Source of the DNA: Bacillus sp. RAR_GA_16
GTDB lineage: Bacteria > Bacillota > Bacilli > Bacillales > Guptibacillaceae
Length of the DNA stretch: 64,000 nt
NCBI RefSeq assembly: GCF_020165985.1
Contig: NZ_JAIUKZ010000015.1
Span: 372,001-436,000, forward strand
Direction of reading: 5' to 3'
Shown here piece after piece: positions 53,029 to 62,639 of the stretch. The position numbers and the translations under genes are program-made. How positions within the stretch are numbered: the first letter of the stretch is position 1; each line of letters starts with the position of its first letter. The notes below the pieces were generated by a model. It ran no database searches, had not been told where the DNA came from, and saw nothing but the letters and a program-made list of their open reading frames with translations.

Positions 53029-54386
53029 CCGATAATAACTCGTTCTGTTGGATAGTGGTACCTTTCGCGAAGAACGGTTCCTCGAATAAGGAAAAGAAAC
53101 GAGAGAATGCCAATTCGACCAATAAACATCAGACATATGATCACAATTTTTCCAAAAGCACTTAGTCCTGGAGTGACGCCCATTGATAATCCCGTCGTAC
53201 CAAACGCTGATGATACCTCAAAAATGATGGCCACAATCGGAAAAGGCTCTGAGAACGAAAGCATAATAATGCCGCAGCTCCACACGATAATAGCTACAGT
53301 GAAGACCACAAAGGCTTTATGAATATCCTCATGGTGCAATTCTCGTCCAAATACCTTTATTGACGTCCCACCCTTTGCGAAGAAAAAGATCGCGAGTAAC
53401 ACAATCGCAAAGGTTGTTGTCCGAACCCCGCCACCGACACTGCTTGGGGAAGCCCCGATAAACATTAAAGCAGACATTAATAACTGTGTAGGCTCTTGGA
53501 ATTGGTTAACATCCATTGTTGCAAGGCCCCCACTTCGGGTTGTGACAGACTGAAACATCGCATAAAAGAAGGATTCGTGCCAGTTCTTATCCGCAAAGAA
53601 GGCTGTAGCCTCAAAAGCCCAAATCAGAATAGCACCCGACACAACCAGTACAAAGAACGTCATTGTCGTTAATTTTGTAAACAAAGAAAATTTATAGCGA
53701 TAACTATTCTGTCTAGCGAATAAAAAGTTTTTCACTTCAATCAAAACTGGAAATCCAATGGCACCAGTCACAATCAATAAGATGTGTATAAATTGCACGA
53801 AATAGTCATGAGCAAACGGCTGCAGGGAACTACCAGTGATATCAAAACCACCGTTTGTAGTTGCACTTACCGAAGCAAAGAATCCTTGTAGATAGGCTTC
53901 TTGCCAGGTTTCAAAAAAGCGAAGATAATACGTGCCCAGGACTAAAGCTCCAATCAATTCAATAATAAAAATTAAACCAAGTATTTGTTTCATTAATTGT
54001 ACTAATCCTGAAAGCGTTGATTGATTTTGATCTGTCATAATCAGCTGTCTTTCTTTCAATCCAATCTTTTTACCCATGACTAGCCATACAAATGTGCCGA
54101 GAGTCATAATGCCAATTCCACCAATTTGTAGGACTGCTGCAAGGATAAAGATGCCTGGAACGCTAAACGTATCTGCAATGGGTACAACAGAAAGTCCCGT
54201 TACGCTTACTGCACTAACCGCTGTAAATAGGGCATCAATAAAGGAAAGATGCACACCAGGTTGATGGGCAATTGGTAAGCCAATTAAAAAAGTGGAAACC
54301 GTTACCGCTATTAAATAAAACAAAACGATTAACTGAACAGACGTTAATCGGATTCGTCGAAATCGAGATCTTAACAAAGCATCCAC
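53025..54386 (-). CDS. TrkH/KtrB-type K+ uptake channel subunit
   Basis: 453-residue K+ transporter with four pore-loop repeats (for example VSAVSVTGLSV, VSATTNGGFDITG, QSVTTRSGGLATMD, VSSAFGTTGLSMG), the TVGYG-like selectivity segments. Partner KtrA/KtrC is not in the window. The reading frame starts at GTG 54386; its AAGG is only 4 bp away and a better GGAGGAG lies about 45 bp upstream, so the true start is unsure. Ends next to a terminator. Confidence 0.85.
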   Translation of the reverse strand: MDALLRSRFRRIRLTSVQLIVLFYLIAVTVSTFLIGLPIAHQPGVHLSFIDALFTAVSAVSVTGLSVVPIADTFSVPGIFILAAVLQIGGIGIMTLGTFVWLVMGKKIGLKERQLIMTDQNQSTLSGLVQLMKQILGLIFIIELIGALVLGTYYLRFFETWQEAYLQGFFASVSATTNGGFDITGSSLQPFAHDYFVQFIHILLIVTGAIGFPVLIEVKNFLFARQNSYRYKFSLFTKLTTMTFFVLVVSGAILIWAFEATAFFADKNWHESFFYAMFQSVTTRSGGLATMDVNQFQEPTQLLMSALMFIGASPSSVGGGVRTTTFAIVLLAIFFFAKGGTSIKVFGRELHHEDIHKAFVVFTVAIIVWSCGIIMLSFSEPFPIVAIIFEVSSAFGTTGLSMGVTPGLSAFGKIVIICLMFIGRIGILSFLFLIRGTVLRERYHYPTERVIIG

Positions 54387-54621
54387 AGCCTTTTTATATA
54401 ATACAAACCTTTGAGAAAGCTCCTCCTATAGGTTCAAGATGAACGACTTTGATTGCAGGGAGTTTATCTCATATGAAGGGTTAGATAATCACATTCCCTA
54501 TCTTAACCCATATACGCTTTCTGTCAATCTCTTTCCTATATCACTCATTATTGAGAATCTTCTTACCAGCTTTAACTTATCCCTCCTTTCCAATTCCAAA
54601 AATAGTAGAAAAACAAAAAAT

Positions 54622-54647
54622 AAGAAGCTGCCCAATGACAGCTTCTC
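54622..54647 (-). terminator. Terminator after the alpha/beta-hydrolase gene
   Basis: AGAAGCTG-CCCAATGA-CAGCTTCT on the plus strand; T-rich on the minus side; overlaps the stop codon. Confidence 0.85.
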
Positions 54648-55353
54648 AATTTTCTTCTATCCAATTACTCACAATCCTAACGGTTTCATTAATTTGTTCT
54701 TTCGAAGAAATGAATGCGGGATTATCCCCTTTTTGCTCACCATACATACCGTAATTCGCATGGTTTCCACCTTTTATCACATGAATATCTGAGTGAGTGG
54801 ATAATAAACTCTCCTTGTCTTTTTGATCAGACAGAGCGGCTACGCCATCATTTTCCCCGTAGATCGTTAGAGTAGGCGTATCTAAGTTAGACATATCTTC
54901 AATTGGATAGGCAGCAAGGAAAAACAAACCTTGTATGGCTTCAGGATGTTCAATAGCAAATGAGGACGCAACTGCACCACCTAGCGAGTGACCACCAATG
55001 TACCAATTACTTATCCCACTATAGCGGTCAATCATCCCCTGAGCTTTATCACCATCCAGAATAGCAAGATTTAACGTTAGACGTGGGATCACAACAAAAT
55101 ACCCTTCCTCAGCAAGCCGATTCCCTAGATAAGCATAGGCTTCTTCTTCCACTTTCCCACCTTGATAAAAGATAATGCCTTTATCTGCGTCTTTTGATCC
55201 AAACGTTAATTCATTTTCATTTGACTCTTCCAGATAAGTTAGCGCTTCTTTTGTTGGTTCATAGGCAGACTTTGCCCAGAAATAAAAAGCAATTACAACA
55301 ACGACGAGTAACAGCAAAGCAATGAGGAGAGTTCGTTTTATCACTTTTTTCAT
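54646..55353 (-). CDS. Membrane-anchored alpha/beta hydrolase
   Basis: 235 residues: an N-terminal hydrophobic anchor (TLLIALLLLVVVVIAFYFWA), then an alpha/beta-hydrolase domain with nucleophile elbow IGGHSLGGAVA, acidic residue in IYGENDGVAALS, and catalytic His in VIKGGNHANYGMYG. Substrate unknown. ATG 55353 with AAAGGAG upstream. Confidence 0.85.
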   Translation of the reverse strand: MKKVIKRTLLIALLLLVVVVIAFYFWAKSAYEPTKEALTYLEESNENELTFGSKDADKGIIFYQGGKVEEEAYAYLGNRLAEEGYFVVIPRLTLNLAILDGDKAQGMIDRYSGISNWYIGGHSLGGAVASSFAIEHPEAIQGLFFLAAYPIEDMSNLDTPTLTIYGENDGVAALSDQKDKESLLSTHSDIHVIKGGNHANYGMYGEQKGDNPAFISSKEQINETVRIVSNWIEEN

Positions 55354-55427
55354 ATGAGATCTCCTTTATATGTGCATAATCACATATATCATACGACAGA
55401 TCTCATACTCCGACAAGACATAAGTGT

Positions 55428-56000
55428 TTAAAATGATCGTTGTTTCCCTTGAATCAGAAGCGAATTGATTTCACATTGGTAAAGTTTGGCTTCCTTTGGT
55501 CCTACCGCCTCACCAACTTTTGATTGAAGCTTAGTGAGACGCTCCATTTCTGCTTCTGTTAAGTAAACAGGTGGCGGACTCATTATCCCTTTTACCATTG
55601 ATCCATCCGTTTCATTTTTCATAACATACGTTTGGATGTTTTCATTTTGAAGTACACTGTTATTCTCATGAATAATTTGGTCTGTTTTTTGCTCCACATA
55701 TCGCTTTAGAAAAGCACTGCTTCCAAAACCAGTGAGAAGCGCTAAATATAACAGGTATTGGCCAGAGGCCGTTTCAATAAACAAAAGCGTTGTTAAAATG
55801 CCGCCAATGGCGCCTACAAATGGTTCTTTAATCGATCCAATGCTATAGTAGACCGTCTGATTATGATGGTTGACGATTTTTCGAAAACGCTGAAATTCAC
55901 CTGAGATAAGAATATTCCCCACTCCGCCTAACGCACCCGCTAGTGTAATAAAAAGGAGATAACTCCAGAAATGGTTGTGTAAATCACTCAGGATGTCCAA
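55428..56000 (-). CDS. Membrane protein of unknown function
   Basis: 190 residues with an N-terminal membrane segment (LLFITLAGALGGVGNILI), then VGAIGGILTTLLFIETA and a third hydrophobic stretch, and a cytoplasmic charged C-terminal half. It begins 3 bp upstream of the spoVR stop side, so it may be co-transcribed with spoVR. Not recognised. Confidence 0.7.
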   Translation of the reverse strand: MDILSDLHNHFWSYLLFITLAGALGGVGNILISGEFQRFRKIVNHHNQTVYYSIGSIKEPFVGAIGGILTTLLFIETASGQYLLYLALLTGFGSSAFLKRYVEQKTDQIIHENNSVLQNENIQTYVMKNETDGSMVKGIMSPPPVYLTEAEMERLTKLQSKVGEAVGPKEAKLYQCEINSLLIQGKQRSF

Positions 56001-56003
56001 TGT

Positions 56004-57407
56004 CTACAAATACCTTCGATGCAATTTCTTTCCGTCATATGAAAAAAGAACTTCCTTATCTTCCACTTTTGTTTCCATATGAACAGGACGCCCCCAAAGC
56101 TGATAAATATAAGGAAGAACACGCTCTAAATATTGAAGATCAAGTTCTGTGTCTTCAAAAGAATGATGAAGGTACATTTCGCCAGCTTTCATATAGTTTC
56201 CATCATTGACGGTTAAATAAGGAAAACCACCATTTACTCTCATTGTCACAAGTTGATCGCGAATATGCTCCCATTCTTTATCTACAATTTTATAATCCCG
56301 TCCCTTTTTCTGAAATAAATATAAATCTTCTTTGTGGACGAGGTCTTTCGTTAAATAATTTCGAATAAATGAAATATCTGCCTCTACTTCTCGTACTTCA
56401 AACATTTTCTCTCGACCTTTCCCTGGTTCGTACCCCCGTTGCTTCATTTCTTCTGTTGGATGGTCATACACTTCTTCAATATGTTCGAAAATTTTCAGAC
56501 CAAGATAGTAAGGGTTGATACGCGTTCGTGAAGGCTGAACAACATTTGCATTTAAAGAGGCAAATTCGATCGCTTCATCTGTCGTCAAATCCATCTCCCG
56601 TAAAATCCGTTGGTGCCAGTAGCTAGCCCAACCCTCATTCATGATTTTTGTTTCGAGCTGTGGCCAGAAATAAAGCATTTCTTCTCTCATCATTGTCAAA
56701 ATATCACGTTGCCAATCCTCTAGCTCAGTACTGTACTCCTGAATGAAGAGAAGAAGATCTTTTTCTGGCTGCGGGGGGAATTTTTTCTTTTTCTTTGGAA
56801 CTGGCTCGTCCGCAGTTTCATCCTTATCAATGGACCATAAATCGTTGTAAGGTGAATCATTCTTCACTGGAATTGGTGTATCGTCTTGATATTGATAAGT
56901 TAGTCGAGGACGCATGATCGAAGGGTCTATATGTTCTTGTATCGAGAGTACCGCATCAAGAAACGTTTCGACCTCTTCTTTTCCATAATGGTGTTCATAA
57001 TACGCAATACGCTCAGCAGTGGCCGTCATGCTTTCAACCATGTCTCTTCTTGTGTTTGAAAAACGAACATTATTTTTAAAAAAGTCACAGTGCGCCAATA
57101 CGTGAGCAATAATAAGCTTATTTTGAATAAGACTATTCGTATCTAATAAAAAGGCATAGCAAGGATCTGAATTAATAACAAGCTCGTAGATTTTACTGAG
57201 TCCGAGATCATACTGAAGCTTCATTTTATGAAACTGTTTACCAAAACTCCAATGAGAGAAGCGTGTAGGCATTCCATATGCTCCAAAGGTATAAATGATA
57301 TCTGCTGGACATATCTCATAACGCATTGGGTAATAATCGAGTCCGAACCCTTTTGCGATTTCCGTAATCTCTTCTATAGCATAAAAGATTTCTTTCTCTG
57401 TCGACAT
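56004..57407 (-). CDS. spoVR: Stage V sporulation protein SpoVR
   Basis: 467 residues, length of B. subtilis Spo[16 protein letters not shown]-type [59 protein letters not shown] and [19 protein letters not shown] are typical. Involved in spore cortex formation. ATG 57407 with TAGGAGGG. A possible sigma-E-type promoter sits at 57438-57466. Confidence 0.93.
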   Translation of the reverse strand: MSTEKEIFYAIEEITEIAKGFGLDYYPMRYEICPADIIYTFGAYGMPTRFSHWSFGKQFHKMKLQYDLGLSKIYELVINSDPCYAFLLDTNSLIQNKLIIAHVLAHCDFFKNNVRFSNTRRDMVESMTATAERIAYYEHHYGKEEVETFLDAVLSIQEHIDPSIMRPRLTYQYQDDTPIPVKNDSPYNDLWSIDKDETADEPVPKKKKKFPPQPEKDLLLFIQEYSTELEDWQRDILTMMREEMLYFWPQLETKIMNEGWASYWHQRILREMDLTTDEAIEFASLNANVVQPSRTRINPYYLGLKIFEHIEEVYDHPTEEMKQRGYEPGKGREKMFEVREVEADISFIRNYLTKDLVHKEDLYLFQKKGRDYKIVDKEWEHIRDQLVTMRVNGGFPYLTVNDGNYMKAGEMYLHHSFEDTELDLQYLERVLPYIYQLWGRPVHMETKVEDKEVLFSYDGKKLHRRYL

Positions 57408-57437
57408 GTCATTCCCTCCTAATGAATTGCTTACTAA

Positions 57438-57466
57438 TATGTATGACCGGACAAGTAGCTTCATGA
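57438..57466 (-). promoter_or_regulatory. Candidate sigma-E promoter of spoVR
   Basis: On the minus strand, -35 TCATGAA (57460-57466), 14-bp spacer, -10 CATACATA (57438-57445), close to the sigma-E pattern for the -10. About 30 bp before the start codon. spoVR is sigma-E dependent in B. subtilis. Confidence 0.45.
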
Positions 57467-57577
57467 TTCAGCGAAGAAAATCGTTATGGAAAAATAGTTG
57501 AATAAATTTTCAGATAGTATTGAAAATTGTTTGGATAAGCGTATAATCAAGATTAAAATTTCGAAGGATGTGATGGA

Positions 57578-58543
57578 ATGAAAGCTCTTGAAAATGCGAG
57601 TCGATTTGCAGGAAATACATTTGCCATATGGGTACTTCTTTTTGCGGTGTTAGGGTTTATTTACCCTGAAGGATTTACGTGGATCACATCTTACATAACG
57701 ATTCTACTAGGCATTATCATGTTCGGCATGGGGATGACGCTCTCCACGAATGATTTTAAGGAAGTCGTCAAGCAGCCCAAAAGTGTTGCCATTGGGGTAG
57801 CCGCACAATTTATCATTATGCCACTACTCGCTTATGCTCTTGCAGTTATTTTTCAACTTCCCGCTGAAGTCGCTGTAGGTGTCATTCTAGTTGGATGTTG
57901 TCCAGGCGGGACCGCTTCCAACGTTATGACCTATCTTTCTAAAGGGAATACTGCTCTATCTGTCGCCATCACGGCCGTATCAACTGTGCTGGCTCCCTTG
58001 TTAACCCCTGCACTTGTTCTCTTATTTGCGAGTCAGTGGCTACCTGTCTCAGCTGGAGATCTATTTTTATCGATTTTCCAAATGGTCGTTGTTCCCATTA
58101 CACTCGGCTTCATCGTAAAGCTTCTTTTCAAAGAAAAAGTTTCAGAAAGTGTCAAAGCCCTTCCTCTTGTTTCCGTCATCTCCATCGTCGCTATTGTGGC
58201 AGCAGTCGTTGGGGCTAGCAAAGAACGCATTGCTGAGACAGGGCTGTTAATCTTCTCAATCGTCATTCTTCATAACTTACTTGGCCTTATCATTGGCTAC
58301 TATCTTGCAAAATTACTTCGTCTGAATGAACCAGATCAACGAGCGATTTCCATTGAAGTAGGGATGCAAAATTCAGGTCTTGGGGCAGCACTTGCAGCAG
58401 CACATTTTAATCCGATCGCTGCAGTGCCTAGTGCAATCTTCAGTGTATGGCATAATATCTCCGGCCCAATCCTTGCTACCATCTGGAGCAAAAGGAAACC
58501 GACTACCAAAAAACAAAACGTTTTATCAAAGAGAAGCGCATAG
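57578..58543 (+). CDS. yocS: Bile-acid:sodium symporter family protein YocS
   Basis: 321-residue BASS/NhaC-like transporter with about ten hydrophobic helices. GMGMTLSTNDFKEVVK, VGCCPGGTASNVMTYLSKGN and GMQNSGLGAALAAAHF are family signatures for Na+ and organic-anion transport. ATG 57578 with AAGGATG upstream. Real substrate unknown. Confidence 0.85.
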   Translation: MKALENASRFAGNTFAIWVLLFAVLGFIYPEGFTWITSYITILLGIIMFGMGMTLSTNDFKEVVKQPKSVAIGVAAQFIIMPLLAYALAVIFQLPAEVAVGVILVGCCPGGTASNVMTYLSKGNTALSVAITAVSTVLAPLLTPALVLLFASQWLPVSAGDLFLSIFQMVVVPITLGFIVKLLFKEKVSESVKALPLVSVISIVAIVAAVVGASKERIAETGLLIFSIVILHNLLGLIIGYYLAKLLRLNEPDQRAISIEVGMQNSGLGAALAAAHFNPIAAVPSAIFSVWHNISGPILATIWSKRKPTTKKQNVLSKRSA

Positions 58544-58550
58544 ACGAATA

Positions 58551-58582
58551 AAGGCAGGTCTCTTAAACGGAGACCTGCCTTC
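58551..58582. terminator. Terminator between yocS and the MscS-type gene
   Basis: AAGGCAGGTCTC-TTAAACG-GAGACCTGCCTT. Confidence 0.9.
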
Positions 58583-58586
58583 TTCT

Positions 58587-59672
58587 TTAGCTATACATCT
58601 TCTCTTCTTCATGTGAAGTAGCATTTTCAACATGGAGAGTTTGCGTTGGAAAGGCAAACGACACTTGTTCTTCCTCCATGATTTTCATAATCTTAAAATT
58701 CACGTCCTGCTTCACATTCAAAAAGTCGCCCCAGGTCGTTGTGTTTGTAAAGAAATAAAGAAAGATATCAAGACTACTGTGATTAAACTCGTCAAACGAG
58801 ACAAAAATAGTCTCCGGATGGATTTCTTCGTGATCACGAAGCATTTTCTCAATGCGATTGATACACGTTTCAAGTCTTTCGGAAGGTGTATTATACGTTA
58901 CGCCAAGATGGAACGTAATTTGGCGTTTCCCCATTTTTGACCAGTTTGTAATGTTCTCATTAGCTAATCTTGCATTAGGAACCGTTACAAGAGCCTGAGC
59001 AAACGTACGAATTTTTGTACTTCGAAATGTAATATCTTCTACTACCCCTTCAACACTCGGTGTTTTAATCCATTCCCCTATCGAAAAGGGCTTCTCCGTA
59101 ATAATCACAATGCCACCAAAGAAGTTCTCAATCGTTTCTTTAGCTGCCAGAGCAAATGCTAAACCGCCTAGTCCCAGTCCTGTAATAAAACCGTTCACAT
59201 CATACCCAAATTCTCCAGCAATCACGCTGAAAGTCATGGCAACAATTAAGAGACGAAGCGTTTTTGATAGAAATGGAATAAGAAGCTGATCAATCTTTAA
59301 ATTATATTTGCTATTCATCGTTTGAAAAAACAAAGAAGAAGCTGAAGATAAATTATAAAGTCCCCATGCAGCCAAGAAAATTAATGATGAACTCATAATG
59401 TCGCTAAAAAGATCATTATGGTGATCTAAAAAGGATACATACCGAACGGATATATATAATCCTATAATCACAAATAACATTCTGAGAGGTCTTTCAAAAG
59501 CCAGGAATAGATGTGTGAAAAATTCATTAGAAGATTTTCTACTCAGTTTCAAAATCAAATTATAAATATATTTCGCGAATATTTTCCTCATTAATAAAAA
59601 GAGAAGGAATATGCCAAGTGCAATTGCAACCTGAACCCATGTATCTTGAATGTAAGTACGTAACAATTCCAT
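58587..59672 (-). CDS. MscS-family mechanosensitive channel
   Basis: 361-residue MscS-type membrane channel. VNGFITGLGLGGLAFALAAKETIENFFGG is the pore-lining TM3 and beta-domain entry; the C-terminus has the VPNARLANENITNWSKMG and PTQTLHVEN tail segments. Opens on membrane tension. Confidence 0.9.
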   Translation of the reverse strand: MELLRTYIQDTWVQVAIALGIFLLFLLMRKIFAKYIYNLILKLSRKSSNEFFTHLFLAFERPLRMLFVIIGLYISVRYVSFLDHHNDLFSDIMSSSLIFLAAWGLYNLSSASSLFFQTMNSKYNLKIDQLLIPFLSKTLRLLIVAMTFSVIAGEFGYDVNGFITGLGLGGLAFALAAKETIENFFGGIVIITEKPFSIGEWIKTPSVEGVVEDITFRSTKIRTFAQALVTVPNARLANENITNWSKMGKRQITFHLGVTYNTPSERLETCINRIEKMLRDHEEIHPETIFVSFDEFNHSSLDIFLYFFTNTTTWGDFLNVKQDVNFKIMKIMEEEQVSFAFPTQTLHVENATSHEEEKMYS

Positions 59673-59753
59673 TACGCAATTTCTCCTTTACAAAAATAGG
59701 TTATAAGGATAAGCATTCGTTTCCAACATCATCTATTTGTCAGTTAACGAGGA

Positions 59754-60641
59754 TTATGCTGCCTTTTTCTTTATTTTATTTTCACCCAAAACTTCCCTTT
59801 GAGAAATCATAATTCCGACTAAAATGAGAAGGACACCACTCCATTGAACAGTGGAGATCGCTTCATGTAAAACAACGGCTGAAAGAAACACTGCCGCTGG
59901 TAGCTCTGAAGAACTAAGAATGGTCCCCATACTTGCTCCTATTTTTGGGACGCCGATCGCCATAAAGAGCACAGGAAATATATTCCCTAGTATCGCTAAG
60001 AAAAAACCAAACAGCGTCCATTCAAGGGACAGGCCTTCATGTAGAAGAGAGCCTGGAGAAAATGTCGTAATCACAAGCACACCTGCAATCGTCACCATGA
60101 AAAAGCTTTTCTGAATGGCAGGAACTTCCGCTGAAGTTCTGCCCATTATAAAGATATACATAGCGAAACAAATGGCTGATAGAAGTCCTAACATCACTCC
60201 GAGTGAATCATACGCTAACTTCTCACTGCCCATAATTCCGCTCGCTAGAATCGTTCCGATAAGAAGAAGACTAACGGAAAGGAACGTTATTACATCTGGC
60301 CATTTTTTGTGATACAAGGAATCAATAACAAGTCCAATCCATGTGAACTGAAACAAAAGCAGAACGGCAATGGAGGCTGGAAGTTTTGAAACAGCAAGCG
60401 TATAGAATATGGAAACACATCCAATCATAACCCCGCCTATTAACAAAAATTTAACGCCTTTAAAACTTGGCTTTTGTTTAGAGAGAAGAAGTAGAAGAAG
60501 TAGGATCAACCATCCAATACTAAACTGTCCTGCTAAAAGTTCTCCCACAGAAAACCCTTTTCCAATGCCTATTTTTGTAATGGTAGATAGTGATCCCAGA
60601 CTGCATCCAGCCGCTAACACAAGCAGTACATACTTCCACAT
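59754..60641 (-). CDS. EamA/DMT-family transporter
   Basis: 295 residues with ten hydrophobic helices in two EamA repeats. Helix 1 starts KYVLLVLAAGCSLGSLSTI; the second repeat is LSAICFAMYIFIMGRTS to VLLILVGIMISQ. Exports amino acids or metabolites in relatives; substrate unknown. ATG 60641 with GGAGGAATC upstream. Confidence 0.85.
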   Translation of the reverse strand: MWKYVLLVLAAGCSLGSLSTITKIGIGKGFSVGELLAGQFSIGWLILLLLLLLSKQKPSFKGVKFLLIGGVMIGCVSIFYTLAVSKLPASIAVLLLFQFTWIGLVIDSLYHKKWPDVITFLSVSLLLIGTILASGIMGSEKLAYDSLGVMLGLLSAICFAMYIFIMGRTSAEVPAIQKSFFMVTIAGVLVITTFSPGSLLHEGLSLEWTLFGFFLAILGNIFPVLFMAIGVPKIGASMGTILSSSELPAAVFLSAVVLHEAISTVQWSGVLLILVGIMISQREVLGENKIKKKAA

Positions 60642-60713
60642 TTATGATTCCTCCAGTTATCCACTTTTTTATAAACTTAACTTCACATAGAGATTATTAT
60701 TGTGTGATCACAA

Positions 60714-60754
60714 TAAAAAATCGCCCCCTGTCGATAAAATCAACAGAGGGCGAT
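60714..60754 (-). terminator. Terminator (minus strand) with a structured upstream stretch
   Basis: ATCGCCCTCTGT / ACAGGGGGCGAT arms (one mismatch) around TGATTTTATCG, then TTTTTT on the minus strand. Between it and the small membrane gene at 60888 lie about 130 bp with two further hairpin candidates (GAGAGATTT..TCTC, CCGGCCCAAGCTGGACGG). Could be a long 3' UTR or a separate small RNA. Confidence 0.8.
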
Positions 60755-60887
60755 GAAAATGAGAAATAAATCTCTCAGAAAAATCGCCGTCCAGCTTGGG
60801 CCGGTTTTAGTATACGTACTTCAGCATAAGCGCTATTTCACAAAACGTCAATAGACACTCCCTAATACCATATATGTCTAGTACTTT

Positions 60888-61076
60888 CTAATAAACTTGA
60901 TAAAGGCCCGTTGTCATGAAATAACCAACTAATATACCAAGAAACACTGACATTGATATGTAAGACCATTTTGATTTGAATTCATACCCAATTCCATCCA
61001 CCGGCTCGTAAATCCAACTATATTGAACATAGCCCAGTATAACAAATAGCATGACACCAAATCCTAAATTTGTCAC
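60888..61076 (-). CDS. Small two-helix membrane protein
   Basis: 62 residues: LGFGVMLFVILGYVQYSW and SYISMSVFLGILVGYFMTTG are hydrophobic, with a short loop between. ATG 61076 has AAGGGGGAG upstream. Not recognised. Confidence 0.6.
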   Translation of the reverse strand: MTNLGFGVMLFVILGYVQYSWIYEPVDGIGYEFKSKWSYISMSVFLGILVGYFMTTGLYQVY

Positions 61077-61185
61077 AGGTCACTCCCCCTTACGTGTTAA
61101 CTGTTTTTCCTCAGTGTTTCCTAAGAGCGTCTTTTAAAAAGAACAAAAGAACGAACAACAAGGCATAGATAACCTAGTATTCACT

Positions 61186-61779
61186 TTATTGAGCAGAGGA
61201 TGCCAGATCGATCATCATTTCTTTATTCATAGGACCAATGATTCTCTTCATTATTATACCATTTTTGTCAATAACATAGGTGGTAGGAATTGTAATAGCT
61301 ACGAACGTCTCCATTTGCTGTCCTTCTGTGTCCATTAAAATAGGGAAAGTGAGATGATTTTTCTTAGCAAAATCTTTTACAACCTGAGAAGATGACTCGT
61401 TTGTAGTAAGGTTTATTGCAAGGATCTCAGCATCTAACTGCTCAGCCTCTTCCTCATAAAACTTCTGCATATCAGGTATTTCCTCCTTACAAGGAGGACA
61501 CCAAGTAGCCCAAAAATTGATAAAGATTACCTTGTCTTTATAATCTGAGAGACTCACTTCTTTTCCTTCAAGCGAATATAATGTAAAATCAGGTGCTCGC
61601 TTTCCTTCTTGGATTCCGATTTCATTAGCATCGGACATTACTTCAGCAGCTTGATTTTGAGCTGGATCAATTACTTCTTTCTCTTGATGAGTAGAATAGA
61701 GACTATACGCCAAAAAACCAAGAACGATTACGGTTCCAATTCCAATTCTAAGACGTTTCATTTGCTCCTCCTTCTTCAA
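61186..61779 (-). CDS. TlpA/ResA-type thioredoxin-fold protein
   Basis: 197 residues: N-terminal membrane anchor (LRIGIGTVIVLGFLAYSL), then a TlpA/ResA thioredoxin fold with INFWATWCPPCKEEIPD (CxxC) and the cis-Pro turn in ITIPTTYVIDKNG. Reduces thiols outside the membrane, as ResA does in cytochrome c maturation. No ccd or res genes are nearby. ATG 61779 with AAGGAGGAG. Confidence 0.85.
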   Translation of the reverse strand: MKKEEQMKRLRIGIGTVIVLGFLAYSLYSTHQEKEVIDPAQNQAAEVMSDANEIGIQEGKRAPDFTLYSLEGKEVSLSDYKDKVIFINFWATWCPPCKEEIPDMQKFYEEEAEQLDAEILAINLTTNESSSQVVKDFAKKNHLTFPILMDTEGQQMETFVAITIPTTYVIDKNGIIMKRIIGPMNKEMMIDLASSAQ

Positions 61780-61938
61780 ATAAACGTAAAAGCAAAGATC
61801 TCTATCTATTCATCGCGAGCAAAACTGAAAGCGAATAACAGAAAGGAAAAGATCTATTATTCATTATTTCTCCGGTTAGTTAGTAACATTCACTTTCGCG
61901 AATTGATTTCCGCCTCTGTAAATGATGGAAAATGAAAA

Positions 61939-62199
61939 CTAACGGCTTTTTACTAACAATTGAACGGCTTCTTTAACAACATCTTCAGTGGATTCACCTT
62001 TATCAAGCTGTTCCCGAATGCATTCCTCAAGATTCGAACCGACAATTAATCCAATCGTACGATCGATTGCTGTCCGACTCGCAGAAAGCTGTGTAATGAC
62101 ATCTTTACAATCTTTTTCTTCTTCAATCATACGAAGAACGCCACGAATTTGACCTTCAACTCTTTTTAAACGATTTTTCATTTCATTTGTATATTCCAT
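61939..62199 (-). CDS. CsoR-family regulator, CstR-like
   Basis: 86-residue helical repressor of the CsoR/RcnR/FrmR family. LKRVEGQIRGVLRMI is the DNA-binding start. Cys31 and Cys60 are at the positions of the two thiols of CstR; residue 56, four before the second Cys, is Asn where copper sensors have His. That favours persulfide sensing over Cu(I). ATG 62199 follows AAAGGGAG. Close to the TlpA/ResA-like gene, but on its own unit. Confidence 0.8.
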   Translation of the reverse strand: MEYTNEMKNRLKRVEGQIRGVLRMIEEEKDCKDVITQLSASRTAIDRTIGLIVGSNLEECIREQLDKGESTEDVVKEAVQLLVKSR

Positions 62200-62356
62200 G
62201 ATATGACTCCCTTTCAAATTCATTTATGTTGCTATCTATAAGAATATTCTGTCATAATAATATTAATTTCTTGCTACTTCTCTTCATATATTGTAAAATA
62301 AATCGTAATTTAAGGATAGGAAAAAGGTTTAGTTCATTATAAGGAGGCAGTGCCTT

Positions 62357-62545
62357 TTGGATTTATCCGAAGATGATAAACGGTTATCTAAAATTTATCG
62401 AAAGATTGTTACCTCAAACGAATATAAAGCAGGTAAGATTCTCGAAAAACTAGATAGCGAAACGAAAGACAAAGTATTTCATCTCATTCGTATGAACAAA
62501 GCTGATTACGAACATCAATTGAATAAACAACAACTTCACCAATAG
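62357..62545 (+). CDS. Small conserved-looking protein of unknown function
   Basis: 62 residues, charged and helical (IYRKIVTSNEYKAGKILEK). TTG 62357 start with AAGGAGGC 7-12 bp upstream. Followed by a terminator. No domain known. Confidence 0.6.
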   Translation: MDLSEDDKRLSKIYRKIVTSNEYKAGKILEKLDSETKDKVFHLIRMNKADYEHQLNKQQLHQ

Positions 62546-62549
62546 TAGA

Positions 62550-62577
62550 AAATCGGCTGAATAGCCGGTTTTTTTCA
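62550..62577 (+). terminator. Terminator after the 62-residue gene
   Basis: AATCGGCT-GAAT-AGCCGGTT then seven Ts. Confidence 0.85.
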
Positions 62578-62590
62578 TTCCTCAATGATT

Positions 62591-62626
62591 AAGAAAACCA
62601 GGACAAATGCTGTCCTGGTTTTCTTT
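62591..62626. terminator. Terminator after pgcA
   Basis: AAGAAAACCAGGACA-AATGC-TGTCCTGGTTTTCTT; read mainly on the minus strand. Confidence 0.9.
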
Positions 62627-62639
62627 CGTCATAATCCTA

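Noticed and set aside
54387-54645. c-di-AMP (ydaO-type) riboswitch ahead of the K+ channel gene
   Set aside because: The gap is short, A/T-rich and lacks the conserved cores of that riboswitch.
54439-54792. A 117-codon open frame on the plus strand downstream of the K+ channel start
   Set aside because: No RBS; its second half is antisense to the alpha/beta hydrolase and it spans the terminator of that gene.
60696-60714. TTGTG..CACAA inverted repeat upstream of the EamA gene as an operator
   Set aside because: Only 5-bp arms; such short repeats are expected by chance.
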